Source: Mycetocola sp. (GTDB lineage: Bacteria; Actinomycetota; Actinomycetes; Actinomycetales; Microbacteriaceae). From it: a stretch of DNA of 64,000 nucleotides. Position 1 is the stretch's first letter. Each line of letters begins with the position of its first letter. The DNA lies in assembly GCF_025464835.1 (NCBI RefSeq), contig NZ_JAODMP010000085.1, positions 21,074 through 85,073 of the forward strand, in the 5' to 3' direction. Of this stretch, positions 26,578 through 35,880 are shown piece after piece. A program made the position numbers and the translations under genes. The notes under the pieces are model-generated. The model was not told the origin of the DNA and made no database searches. It saw only the letters and a list, made by a program, of their open reading frames with translations.

Positions 26578-28620
26578 TCAGCGCGCGCGTCGGGATGCGT
26601 GGACGATGCCCTCGATCCGGGCAGGCACCGTGTCATCCTGCAGGCTCGTCACGTCGCCGAGCGGTCGAGAGTCGGAGATGTCGCCGAGGAGCCGCCGCAT
26701 GATCTTTCCCGACCGGGTCTTCGGCAGGTCGGGAACGACGATGACATCACGGGGCTTAGCGATCGGACCGATCTCCCGGGCGACATGCGCCCGCAACAGT
26801 CCGGTGAGCTCGCCGGCGAGTCCCACCCAGTAGTCAGGATGCTCCGCATCGGCACCGGTGGAACGCGCGGCGGGGATCACATACGCCGCGATCGCCTGCC
26901 CGGTGAGGGCATCAGCCACCCCGACGACGCCGGCCTCCCCGACAGCGGGATGTGCGACGAGCGACGACTCGATCTCGATCGTCGACAGCCGGTGGCCGGA
27001 CACGTTGATGACGTCGTCGACCCGGCCGAGCACCCAGATGTCGCCGTCGGCATCCCACTTCGCGCCGTCGCCTGAGAAGAAGTAGCCCTGTTTCCAGAAC
27101 CTCGCCCAGTAGGAGTCGCGATACCGCTCAGGATCGCCCCACACCGTACGCGCCAGCGCAGGGCCTGGACGGTCGACGACGAGGTAACCGCCCTGCCCGT
27201 ACGGCACAGGGTTGCCGTCGTCGTCGACGATGAGCGTCGACAGCCCAGGCAGCGCCCGGTTCGCCGAACCCGGCTTCAGGGTGGAGACACCGGGCATGGG
27301 GGCCATCACAGCGGCTCCGGTCTCCGATTGCCACCAGGTGTCGACGATGGGGGTGACGCCGCGGCCGAGGTGGGTGTGGAACCACACCCATGCCTCAGGG
27401 TTGATCGCCTCGCCGACCGTGCCGAGCAGGCGGATGGACGAGAGATCGTATCCGCTTGGCACGCCGTCGGGGAACCAGGTCATCAGCGTGCGGATGAGCG
27501 TCGGCGCCGTGTAATAGGTGGTCACTCCGTACCGCTCGAGAATTTCGAAGTGCCGTGCGGTGTGCGGTGTGTTCGGCGTGCCCTCGTAGATCACCTGGGT
27601 GAGCCCGTTCGACAGGGGGCCGTAGATCTCGTAGGTGTGCGCGGTCACCCAGGCGAGGTCGGCGGTGCACCAGTGCACGTCGTCGGGTTTCGCGTCGAAG
27701 ATCGCCCAGTGGCTCCACGACGCCTGGGTGAGGTAGCCGCCCGCTGTGTGCACCAGACCCTTCGGCTTACCGGTCGTACCCGAGGTGTAGATGATGAACA
27801 GCGGGGTCTCCGCGTCGAACGCCTCCGGGTCGTGGTGATCGGATGCCCCGCCGACGACGTCGTGCCACCAGACGTCCCGGCCCGGTGTCCACGCGACCGG
27901 CGGAATGCCGTTCCCCGTGCGCCGCACCACGAGAACGTGTTCGATGCTGTCGACACCGGCCACGGCGGCATCCGCGTTGTCCTTCACAGCGACGGCCGTT
28001 CCCCGGCGGTACTGCCCGTCGGTGGTGATCAGGAGCTTCGCCTGGGTGTCCTCCACCCGGAACCGCAGAGCGTCAGCGCTGAAACCGCCGAAGACGAGCG
28101 AGTGAATGGCGCCGATCCGCGCCACCGCGAGCGTTGCGATGACGGTCTCTGGGATCACCGGCAGGTAGATCACCACACGGTCGCCCGCGCGGATGCCCAG
28201 CTCGGTCAGTGCGTTTGCCGCCTGTGACACCTCCCGCTGCAGCTCGGCGTAGCTGATCGATCGGCGGTCGCCTGGTTCGCCCTCGAAGTGCAGAGCGATT
28301 CTGTCGCCGTTCCCCGCCGTCACGTGCCGGTCAACGCAATTCACGGCCACGTTGAGCTTGCCACCGACGAACCACTCGGACTTCGGAACGGTGAGTTCGC
28401 CGTCAGGGCCCTCGGTGACCGGCTCCCAGCTGTGCGTCGTGTGCCAGGGTTCAGCCCAGTCGAGCCGCCTGGCGGCATCCGCCCAGAAACCGACAGGGTC
28501 CGCGTCCGCTCTCGCCCAGTCCTCGGCGCTCACGTTGGCCTGCGCGGTGAACGCGGACGGCGGCGGAAAGCGTCGGGTCTCCGTCGAGAGGTTGGCCAGA
28601 GTGGGGGCGGATGCGGGCAT
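26578..28620 (-). CDS. acsA: acetyl-CoA synthetase
   Basis: This 680-residue enzyme converts acetate, ATP and CoA to acetyl-CoA. The adenylate-forming P-loop FIIYTSGTTGKPKGLVHTAG is at about 280-299, DTWWQSETGA and HRLSTIEIES follow, and the C-terminal lysine motif PKTRSGKIMRR carries the residue known to be regulated by acetylation in the family. Length matches full AMP-forming Acs. It is a single-gene unit. Confidence 0.95.
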   Translation of the reverse strand: MPASAPTLANLSTETRRFPPPSAFTAQANVSAEDWARADADPVGFWADAARRLDWAEPWHTTHSWEPVTEGPDGELTVPKSEWFVGGKLNVAVNCVDRHVTAGNGDRIALHFEGEPGDRRSISYAELQREVSQAANALTELGIRAGDRVVIYLPVIPETVIATLAVARIGAIHSLVFGGFSADALRFRVEDTQAKLLITTDGQYRRGTAVAVKDNADAAVAGVDSIEHVLVVRRTGNGIPPVAWTPGRDVWWHDVVGGASDHHDPEAFDAETPLFIIYTSGTTGKPKGLVHTAGGYLTQASWSHWAIFDAKPDDVHWCTADLAWVTAHTYEIYGPLSNGLTQVIYEGTPNTPHTARHFEILERYGVTTYYTAPTLIRTLMTWFPDGVPSGYDLSSIRLLGTVGEAINPEAWVWFHTHLGRGVTPIVDTWWQSETGAAVMAPMPGVSTLKPGSANRALPGLSTLIVDDDGNPVPYGQGGYLVVDRPGPALARTVWGDPERYRDSYWARFWKQGYFFSGDGAKWDADGDIWVLGRVDDVINVSGHRLSTIEIESSLVAHPAVGEAGVVGVADALTGQAIAAYVIPAARSTGADAEHPDYWVGLAGELTGLLRAHVAREIGPIAKPRDVIVVPDLPKTRSGKIMRRLLGDISDSRPLGDVTSLQDDTVPARIEGIVHASRRAR

Positions 28621-28680
28621 ACTCCGACGTTACGGCGAGTGGTCCTGGTGGCCGAATCGCTGAGCAACCCAACGTAACGT

Positions 28681-28744
28681 TCGCGAGTTGCCCGGTTTCG
28701 CGGGTCATCCGGCCGTCGCACCCCTGAAAGCGGGCAACTCGCGA
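28681..28744. repeat. inverted repeat, CGAGTTGCCCG type (copy 1)
   Basis: TCGCGAGTTGCCCG (28681-28694) and CGGGCAACTCGCGA (28731-28744) are perfect 14-bp arms around 36 bp. A second, less perfect copy lies at 57919-57978. It sits in the divergent gap between acs and the broken epimerase gene. Confidence 0.8.
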
Positions 28745-28758
28745 GAGGATGGGCCCCA

Positions 28759-29673
28759 TGAGCGCGAAGAGTGTCCTTTTTCTGGGCGGCACAGGAGTCA
28801 TCAGTTCGGCGGCGCGTTCCGTCCAGTGTCAAGACGCGCGAAGCCGACATCCGCGATCCGGAGTCGCTCGCCGCCGCGGTCGGCGGCCGTTCGTTCGACG
28901 TGGTGGCCGACTTCCTCAGCTTCACCCCCAACCAGTTGCACCTCGACGCCTTTCGGGGCCGCACCGGCCAGTACATTTTCATCAGTTCGGCCTCGGCGTA
29001 CCAGACACCGCCGTCGCGACTGCCGGTCACCGAGTCGACTCCGCTCCGCAACCCGTTCTGGGAGTACTCGCGCAACAAGATCGCGTGCGAGGACGCGCTC
29101 GTCACCGAGTACCGCGAGACCGGCTACCCGGTCACGATCGTGCGCCCGTCGCACACGTATGACAGCACCTCGGTCCCCACCCTCGGCGGCTGGACCGACA
29201 TCGACCGGATGCGACGGGGTGCGCCGGTTGTCGTGCACGGCGACGGCAGCTCCCTGTGGACGATCACGCACACCCGCGACTTCGCTGTCGGTTTCGTCGG
29301 CCTGTTCGGTCATCCGGCCGCGCTGGGAGAGTCGTTCCACATCACCGGGAATGAAGCACCGACCTGGGATGCGATCTACCGAGCTCTGGGCACTGCCGCC
29401 GGCGTGGAGCCGGTACTCGCCCACGTGACGAGCGACCTGATCGCGGCGGCGGTCCCCGAGCTCGGTCCTGGGCTACTCGGCGACAAGAGCCACACGATGG
29501 TTTTCGACAACAGCAAGCTCACCGCGATCGTTCCGGACTTCGCCCAGCACACGGTCTTCGCCGAGGGCGCGCATGAGATTGTGGACTGGTACGACGCCGA
29601 CCCGACACGACAGACGGCCGACCCGAAGCTGGACGCCCTGTTCGACCGGCTGGTCGAGATTCACGGCGCCTGA
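28759..29673 (+). pseudogene. NAD-dependent epimerase/dehydratase, disrupted by an N-terminal deletion and frameshift
   Basis: The ATG at 28759 opens a correct Rossmann start, MSAKSVLFLGGTGVISSA, but after about 18 codons this frame turns to nonsense. The remainder (EADIRDPESLAAAVGG onward, to 29673) is intact in another frame and carries the family body (ISSASAYQTP, YSRNKIACED, FHITGNEAPTWDAIYRALG). Compared with normal members, about 20-25 residues between the glycine loop and ADIRD are missing and the frame is shifted. A GTG at 28771 could make a protein without the NAD loop. It is most simply a recent pseudogene; an assembly error is possible. Confidence 0.8.
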
Positions 29674-29804
29674 GCGCTCAGCGCACGCGCGGCTGCCTCA
29701 CGCCGTGGGTCGCGAGGATCACGACGACGGCGACGGCGACACCGACAACGGTTTCACGGCCTCGGTCGAGAACGAGCGGCGGGACGGGAACCGGGCACAG
29801 GCGA

Positions 29805-30875
29805 TCAGGCCGAAAGTTCGGAGCGAATCCCGGCGACGAACGCGTCGATGTCGGCCTCTGTCGTATCGAACGATGCCATCCAGCGGACCTCGCTCTTCGA
29901 CGCGTCCCAGTCGTAGAAGTGGAACGTCTCGCGCAACCGGTTCGCCGCATCCGTCGGCAGCACGGCGAACACCGCGTTGGACTGGGTGGGCTGGCTGAAA
30001 CTCAGGCCGCTCACCGCGCCGGACGCCACGAGCTCGTCGAGCGATGACCGCAGCCGCCCGGCCATCGCATTGGCGTGCGAAGCCGAGCGGAGCCACAGGT
30101 CCCCGTCCAGCAGGGCGATGAGCTGCGCGGAGACGAAGCGCAGTTTCGACGCGAGCTGCATGTTCAGCTTGCGCAGGAAGATGAGACCGTCGGATGCCGC
30201 CGGGTTGAGCACGACGACCGCCTCACCGAACAGCAGCCCGTTCTTGGTGCCGCCGAAGGAGAGCACGTCGACGCCCGCGTCGGTGGTGAAGTCCCGGAAC
30301 GGAACGCCGAGCGCTGCTGCAGCGTTCGACAGCCGGGCGCCGTCCATGTGCAGTTTCATGCCGTGGGAGTGGGCGTGATCGGCGATCGCCCGGACTTCGT
30401 CGACCGTGTACAGGGTGCCGAGCTCGGTGGACTGGGTGATCGACACGACAAGCGGCTGCGCGCGGTGCTCGTCGCCCCAGCCCCACGCCTCGCGGTCGAT
30501 GAGTTCTGGCGTGAGCTTGCCGTCAGGCGCATCCACGGTCAGCAGCTTCATTCCGCCGACCCGCTCAGGGGCGCCGTTCTCGTCGACGTTGATGTGGGCG
30601 GTGGACGCCGCGATCACCGCTCCCCAGCGCGGCAGCATCGACTGCAGGCCGATGACGTTGGCGCCGGTGCCGTTGAAGACGGGGAACACCTGCACGCCGT
30701 CGCCGAAGTGCCGGGCGAACACCTCCTGAAGTCTCGCGGTGTAGACGTCGGCACCGTAAGACACCTGGTGCCCGCCGTTGGCGGCGCCGATCGCCTCGAG
30801 CACCTCGGGGTGGACTCCGGCGTAGTTGTCGCTTGCGAAGCCGCGGGAATCGGGGTCATGCAGGATTTCGGTCAC
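29805..30875 (-). CDS. ltaE: low-specificity L-threonine aldolase
   Basis: This 356-residue PLP enzyme cleaves threonine and allo-threonine to glycine and acetaldehyde. N-terminal FASDNYAGVHPEVLEAI, HMDGARLSNAAAALG and the PLP-lysine motif SFGGTKNGLLFGEAVV are all present. It starts at GTG. It lies 92 bases downstream of the SRPBCC gene on the same strand and may be read from the ABC-exporter unit. Confidence 0.9.
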   Translation of the reverse strand: MTEILHDPDSRGFASDNYAGVHPEVLEAIGAANGGHQVSYGADVYTARLQEVFARHFGDGVQVFPVFNGTGANVIGLQSMLPRWGAVIAASTAHINVDENGAPERVGGMKLLTVDAPDGKLTPELIDREAWGWGDEHRAQPLVVSITQSTELGTLYTVDEVRAIADHAHSHGMKLHMDGARLSNAAAALGVPFRDFTTDAGVDVLSFGGTKNGLLFGEAVVVLNPAASDGLIFLRKLNMQLASKLRFVSAQLIALLDGDLWLRSASHANAMAGRLRSSLDELVASGAVSGLSFSQPTQSNAVFAVLPTDAANRLRETFHFYDWDASKSEVRWMASFDTTEADIDAFVAGIRSELSA

Positions 30876-30966
30876 ACCCTAGTCTCGTTCATCAGGCGCT
30901 GCTGTGCCGCACCAGATTCCTCGGGCCGCAACACTGCCGGGCGGGAACCGTGCCTGCGTGGCGAGT

Positions 30967-31512
30967 TCAGCCGCTGAAGAGCTCGTCGTACTTCTCCTGA
31001 AGCGCATCCCAGCCGTGCAGTTGGGCGTCCTCGCCGACTATCCGGGGCACGTCGAGGCCGCTGGCGACACCGTCGAGCGCGGTGAGGCACAGGTGCCAGC
31101 CGGCCGCGTAACTGGAGGCGTTGGCCCGGTCGTCGAACGTGTGGCTGAGCCGCACGATGGTGGCGGATGCCGTCGGCGCCAGTTCGATGTCGATCGCGTC
31201 CCCTCCCCAGACGAGCGACAGCATCCGCTGAGGGGCGACTGTCACCACGGTCCCGATCGACTCGTCTGGGTTCTCCGCTTCGTCGGCGGACTCCTCTCTG
31301 CCCGCTTCGGGGAGGGCGACGGACCCGGTCTCCGTGAGGTCCCGGTCGGGGTCGAACGGCGCCCACCGGCTGACCTGGTCCCGTTGGGTGAGTGCTGACC
31401 AGATCTCCTGCGGAGCGTTCGGCAGCGTCCGTTCGAGCACGAGGAGCCACCGGGAACCGAGATTGCTCAGTTGCGCCTCGATCGGATGCTGCGGGAGTAG
31501 CGACGCCGACAT
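30967..31512 (-). CDS. SRPBCC (START/Bet v1-like) domain protein
   Basis: This 181-residue protein is of the AHSA1/SRPBCC type: LVLERTLPNAPQEIWSALTQ, VSRWAPFDPDRDLTETGSV, MLSLVWGGDAIDIEL and a C-terminal AAGWHLCLTALDGVASG helix. The start is the ATG at 31512. The fold binds a hydrophobic ligand. It follows the ABC-2 permease gene by 65 bases, so it may belong to that unit. Function unknown. Confidence 0.85.
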   Translation of the reverse strand: MSASLLPQHPIEAQLSNLGSRWLLVLERTLPNAPQEIWSALTQRDQVSRWAPFDPDRDLTETGSVALPEAGREESADEAENPDESIGTVVTVAPQRMLSLVWGGDAIDIELAPTASATIVRLSHTFDDRANASSYAAGWHLCLTALDGVASGLDVPRIVGEDAQLHGWDALQEKYDELFSG

Positions 31513-31577
31513 GAAACGCTCCTTTGCCTGAGGGGTTCCAGTCTGGTCGGCATCGCCGCTGCCGTCCAGCGCTGGGC

Positions 31578-32687
31578 TCAGCTGGTCAGCGCCTCCCGCC
31601 ACTTCACCCTCGCGCCCATCTTCAGCAGCGAATTCTGGTAGATCCGCGACGCCAGCCAGATGGTGCCTGCGGTGGTCACGGCCAGGATGGCGAGCGAGAC
31701 GAGCGGCTCCCACCAGGCGGCGGTTCCGAGGAAGAGGCGCACGGGCATGCCGACCGGGGCGGAGAACGGAACGTACGACATGATCGTCAGCACCAGGGGG
31801 TTGGCGTTGAAAAACACGACAGCGAAGTACGGCAGCATCACGAGCATCGTCACCGGGGTGGTGGTTGAGCTGATGTCTTCCTGACGGGAGACCATCGACG
31901 CGGTCGCCGCGAAGAGCGAGGCGAGCAGGACGAAACCGATGGCGAAGAACACGACGAACCAGACGATCGGCATTCCGAGCCCGGTGAGGAGGTCCGTCTG
32001 CCCGAGGATCGTCAGCCCGATGATCGACAACACCGCGGTGAGCGCGATCTGACCGAACGCGAGGATCGAATTGCCCAGGACCTTGCCTGCGAGAAGCGCC
32101 TGCACTGGGATGGCGGACATGAGGATCTCGACCACGCGGGTCTGCTTCTCCTCGACGACGTTCTGGGCGATGGTCGAGCCGAAGGTCATCGCTGACATGA
32201 AAAAGACGATCCCGAAGCCGAGCGAGACCAGGTAGGTGATGAACGGATTCGTCGGGCTCTCGTCGAGCAGCGTCACTGGAGGGGACACACTCAACTGGCT
32301 GACCAGCGCAGCAGGAACCTCGCTGTCGGCGAGAATTCCGATACCGAGCGGCGTCGAACCGTCTGGCACGATCGCGGCATCGACGGTGCCGTCGCGCACC
32401 AGCTCGGTGGCCGCCTCCACGCTCGCGACCTCGGTCACGTCCAGGCGGCCGCCGTTGCCGATCGACTGCCCAGCTGCGCCCACAACAGCGACCGGCGTCG
32501 TGTCGTTGCTGCTGTTCTGCGCGGTGAAGCCGCCGATGAGGATCGACGCGAGCACGAGAAGAAGCAGGATGCCGGTGGAGATCAGGAAGACCCTGCTCCG
32601 CAACCGCATCGTGATCTCGCGTTCGGCGACGAGCCAGGTGCTTTGGGCGAAGCGCGGGGCCTGGGGTCGGATGGTCGATGTGCTCAT
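31578..32687 (-). CDS. ABC-2 type exporter permease (NatB-like)
   Basis: This 369-residue membrane protein has one N-terminal transmembrane segment, a large extracytoplasmic domain of about 140 residues, and five to six C-terminal helices (for example LTAVLSIIGLTILGQ and TTPVTMLVMLPYFAVVFFNA). This is the layout of NatB/YhaP-type permeases. Its ATG overlaps the ATPase stop by 4 bases. Substrates of the family include sodium ions and peptides; none can be assigned here. Confidence 0.88.
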   Translation of the reverse strand: MSTSTIRPQAPRFAQSTWLVAEREITMRLRSRVFLISTGILLLLVLASILIGGFTAQNSSNDTTPVAVVGAAGQSIGNGGRLDVTEVASVEAATELVRDGTVDAAIVPDGSTPLGIGILADSEVPAALVSQLSVSPPVTLLDESPTNPFITYLVSLGFGIVFFMSAMTFGSTIAQNVVEEKQTRVVEILMSAIPVQALLAGKVLGNSILAFGQIALTAVLSIIGLTILGQTDLLTGLGMPIVWFVVFFAIGFVLLASLFAATASMVSRQEDISSTTTPVTMLVMLPYFAVVFFNANPLVLTIMSYVPFSAPVGMPVRLFLGTAAWWEPLVSLAILAVTTAGTIWLASRIYQNSLLKMGARVKWREALTS

Positions 32688-33568
32688 CGGATGACCTCTC
32701 GGAAGATCTGGGCGAGTGACGGATGCCGGGGGGCGAAGGTGGCGACGTCGCCACGGCCTATGGCGTCCCGGAGAACCGCCTGTGCGGTCGACTCGGCGTC
32801 GACATCGAAGAGGGCATAGCTGCCGTCGAAGTCGACAACACTGACCCCGGGGACCGAACGCAACCAGCCGGCATCCCCGCTGGAGATGAGCTCATACCGC
32901 AGCGTGGAGTGGCTGGCGCGGAGTGCCTCACGGGACCCGTTCGCGCGGATCGACCCGTTGGCGATGATGACGAGGTCGTCGCAGAGGCGTTCGACGATGT
33001 CGAGCTGGTGTGAAGAGAACAGCACGGGGGTGCCGGCGAGTGCGCGGTCCTTCAGCACACCGACCACGACGTCGACGGCGAGCGGGTCGAGACCGGAGAA
33101 CGGTTCGTCGAGGATGAGCACATCCGGGTCGTGGACGAGAGCGGCGGCGATCTGGGCCCGCTGCTGGTTGCCGAGGGAGAGGCTCTCCACCGTCGAACCG
33201 GCGCGCTCGCCGAGTCCGAGCTGTTCGAGCAGGTTTCCCGCGTTCCGCTTCGCGGCAGTGACGGACAGACCGTGCAGCCGGGCCAGGTAGACGAGTTGTT
33301 CCTCGACCTTCATCTTCGGGTACAGCCCGCGTTCCTCCGGCATGTAGCCGAAGCGTCTCCGGTCCTCGGGGGTGACTTTCGACCCACCAAGGGTGACGGT
33401 TCCGCTGTCCGAGGAGAGCACGCCGAGGATGATGCGCATGGTGGTCGTCTTGCCTGCCCCGTTGCCTCCGACGAAACCCGTCATCCGGCCCGGAACGACA
33501 TCGAAGCTGACGTCGGTGAGGACGCGGGCCGTTCCATAGTGCTTGTTGACGTCTCGAATCTCGAGCAT
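32684..33568 (-). CDS. ABC exporter ATPase (NatA-like)
   Basis: This 294-residue ATPase has Walker A GGNGAGKTTT, Walker B DVLILDEPFSGLD and the H-loop FSSHQLDIVERL. The signature is slightly divergent (SLSLGNQQRAQIAAAL). The start is the ATG at 33568 (MLEIRDVNKHYG); the longer frame upstream is leader. It is the first gene of the ATPase-permease-SRPBCC unit and is divergent from the MFS gene. Confidence 0.92.
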   Translation of the reverse strand: MLEIRDVNKHYGTARVLTDVSFDVVPGRMTGFVGGNGAGKTTTMRIILGVLSSDSGTVTLGGSKVTPEDRRRFGYMPEERGLYPKMKVEEQLVYLARLHGLSVTAAKRNAGNLLEQLGLGERAGSTVESLSLGNQQRAQIAAALVHDPDVLILDEPFSGLDPLAVDVVVGVLKDRALAGTPVLFSSHQLDIVERLCDDLVIIANGSIRANGSREALRASHSTLRYELISSGDAGWLRSVPGVSVVDFDGSYALFDVDAESTAQAVLRDAIGRGDVATFAPRHPSLAQIFREVIR

Positions 33569-33695
33569 GCTGCCTCCCTGTGTGACGCTGACTTCACGAT
33601 ACGACCGTGAAGCGGCCGGTGGCATCCGCACGCGGAGGGGTCTTTCAAGGCGCAGGGTCTGCGCCGCATGGGGGAGCCGGGCATACGCTGGGCTG

Positions 33696-34904
33696 GTGTC
33701 TCCCATCACCCCCATCCGCCGCGCGCTCTCCGCCGGGCCACGACGGACGCGACTGCCGCGCGACGTCGTGGTGCTCGGCGTCATCGCCTTTTTCGTGATG
33801 GTCGGATTCGGTGTGGTCGTGCCCGTTCTGCCTGTGTACGTGCGCAGTTTCGGCGTCGGCTACCTCGAGGTCGGTGCCGTCGTGTCAGCGTTCGCGCTCA
33901 TGCGGTTCGTCGCCAGCCCGTTCTGCGGGCGACTGATCGACTGGCTGGGTGAGCGGGCTCTGCTCGCGATCGGTATCGGAATCGTCGCGGTGTCGAGTGC
34001 GCTTGTGGGGTTCGCCGGCAGTTATGTCGAGGTACTGCTGTTGCGCGGCGCCGGCGGAATCGGGTCGGCGATGTTCTCGGTCTCGGCGATGACCCTGCTT
34101 CTGCGGTCGACACCTGCTTCTTCCCGCGGTCGCTCGGTGAGTTTCTACCACGGCGGTTTCCTGCTCGGCGGGATGGCTGGCCCGGCGATCGGTGGCGTCC
34201 TGGCATCCGTGTCGCTGACCGCGCCGTTTTTCTTCTATGCGGGAACGCTCGCTGTCGCCGGTCTTGTCGGCCTCCTCCTGCTGCAACGGAAATCCGTGGA
34301 CGTCGAGGACACCGCCGCTGGGCCGGTGGTCTCGTTGCGCACGGTGCTGCGCGATCCGCGGTTCCGGGCGGCCTGCCTGGCCAACTTCGCCAACGGGTGG
34401 ACCTCGCTCGGCGTGCGGAGCGCCCTGATCCCCGTGCTCGTCGTGGACGTGCTTGACGGGACGGCGGCGTGGACCGGTGTGGCGTTCGCGATCGCCGCGG
34501 TCGTGCAGACGATCACGCTCGGCCCCGCCGGCCGGTTCGTGGACACGGTCGGCCGCCGGCCGGCGATTTTTGGCGCTTATCTTGTGGCGGCCGGCACGAT
34601 CCTCGCCATCTCGATCGCGCCGAACTTCGCGGTGCTCACGGTTCTGCTCTGCGTCTACGGTGTCGCAGCGGCATTCATGGGAACCGCCCCGGCGGCTGCT
34701 GTCGGCGACGCCACCGCAGGGGCTCGGGGTGGGCGTCCCGTCGCCCTGTTCTCCATGGCGAGTGACCTCGGTGCGATCGCAGGGCCGCTCGTCGCCGGCT
34801 GGCTCGTCGATGTGGCATCTTTCCCGGCCGCGCTCGGTGTGGCGGCCGTGTTTCTCATGATCGCGGCCCTGTCGGCGCTGCGGATGCCGCGCGAGCGTGC
34901 GTGA
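33696..34904 (+). CDS. major facilitator superfamily drug/metabolite efflux transporter
   Basis: This product of about 402 residues has twelve hydrophobic segments and the MFS loop motif GRLIDWLGERALL after helix 2. The C-terminal half has AGRFVDTVGRRPAIFGAYLV. GTG at 33696 (VSPITPIRRAL) is chosen; earlier codons overlap the neighbouring promoter. It resembles the DHA1/MdtG-like exporters. The gene ends before an inverted repeat that may serve as its terminator. Confidence 0.88.
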   Translation: MSPITPIRRALSAGPRRTRLPRDVVVLGVIAFFVMVGFGVVVPVLPVYVRSFGVGYLEVGAVVSAFALMRFVASPFCGRLIDWLGERALLAIGIGIVAVSSALVGFAGSYVEVLLLRGAGGIGSAMFSVSAMTLLLRSTPASSRGRSVSFYHGGFLLGGMAGPAIGGVLASVSLTAPFFFYAGTLAVAGLVGLLLLQRKSVDVEDTAAGPVVSLRTVLRDPRFRAACLANFANGWTSLGVRSALIPVLVVDVLDGTAAWTGVAFAIAAVVQTITLGPAGRFVDTVGRRPAIFGAYLVAAGTILAISIAPNFAVLTVLLCVYGVAAAFMGTAPAAAVGDATAGARGGRPVALFSMASDLGAIAGPLVAGWLVDVASFPAALGVAAVFLMIAALSALRMPRERA

Positions 34905-34942
34905 CAGCGCCGCCTGGCGATCGGCCGGCAGGCCCGTGTTCC

Positions 34943-35017
34943 CAACTTCGGAGATTTCAGAGTGAAGGGGGATCTTCGGTCGGTTACGAGCTGATAGGGC
35001 GAAAATCTCCGAAGTTG
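34943..35017. repeat. inverted repeat, CAACTTCGGAGATTT type
   Basis: CAACTTCGGAGATTT (34943-34957) and AAATCTCCGAAGTTG (35003-35017) are perfect 15-bp arms around a 45-bp centre. It lies between the convergent MFS and SDR genes and could act as a bidirectional terminator or REP-like element. The rest of 34905-35196 shows no gene. Confidence 0.75.
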
Positions 35018-35196
35018 CAAACAGTTCGACCGTGTCGGGCAGCTGGACGTCCATGCAGAGGACGTCTGGCGGGAGTTCCGCGGGTCAACGCTTCGGCGCC
35101 GGTGGCCGCCTCCCCGAGATGTTGCCGATCAGTAGCTTTGGCACATGCCGTTCACCGCCGGCGATGAAGGTGCCGGCATCCGTCGTGAGGCGGACG

Positions 35197-35880
35197 TCAC
35201 GTCGCATCGGGGTCGGCGGCCAGCGGAAGCCGCGACAAAGGCTCCGACGCCCCGTCAGCACCCCACAGGGCCGTCACCCCGGCCGCCAGCCGCGACTCCA
35301 GCCCGTCGAGCGCCCGCACCACGAAGATGGTGGCGGATGCGGTCGGGGCCGATTTCTCGAAACCGTTCGCGATCGCGCGCACCCACGTCTCCGCCGCAGC
35401 CTTGGCGGCGGCATAGTTGGCACCGCCCGGCATCGGTTTATCCAGCGTCGTGGTGGAGACGATGGCGAGCCGGCCGGCATCAGATGCGTGCAGGTCCTCG
35501 ACGAAGACGCGAGTGGTGTTGCGAAGCGTTGTGAACACGCGGGAATGAAGGAACTCCCAGTCCTCGTCCGTCTGGCCGGCAAAGCCACCGCCGCCGCGCC
35601 ACCCGCCGACGAGGTGGATCAGCCCGTCGATCCGCCCGTGTTCCGCGTGGATGCGCTCACGCAACCCGATCACATCGTCGAACCGGGCGAGGTCGCAGAC
35701 GTAGCCGATGGCATCCGGGACCTCAGCCGTTACCACGCGCAACCGTTCGGCGTTCGAGCCGACAGCGATCACGCGGGCGCCGTGAGCGGCGAGGTCACGG
35801 CCCACGGCGATGCCCGCAGCGCTGGTCGCGCCGGCGAGAAGCACGGTGCGACCAGCGACGGCCGGAGCGGGGTCAGTCAC
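35197..35880 (-). CDS. short-chain dehydrogenase/reductase (SDR)
   Basis: This 227-residue Rossmann-fold protein has VLLAGATSAAGIAVGRDLAA and the NADP-type loop AVGSNAERLRVV. The catalytic tyrosine and lysine are in the ANYAAAKAAAETW segment. The GTG start overlaps the DUF6421 stop by 8 bases, so the two are one unit. The substrate is unknown. Confidence 0.88.
   Translation of the reverse strand: MTDPAPAVAGRTVLLAGATSAAGIAVGRDLAAHGARVIAVGSNAERLRVVTAEVPDAIGYVCDLARFDDVIGLRERIHAEHGRIDGLIHLVGGWRGGGGFAGQTDEDWEFLHSRVFTTLRNTTRVFVEDLHASDAGRLAIVSTTTLDKPMPGGANYAAAKAAAETWVRAIANGFEKSAPTASATIFVVRALDGLESRLAAGVTALWGADGASEPLSRLPLAADPDAT

Noticed and set aside
30967..32754. Single large protein combining the SRPBCC region and upstream sequence
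   Set aside because: The SRPBCC protein has its own ATG at 31512. The upstream part is the out-of-frame ABC-2 permease gene.
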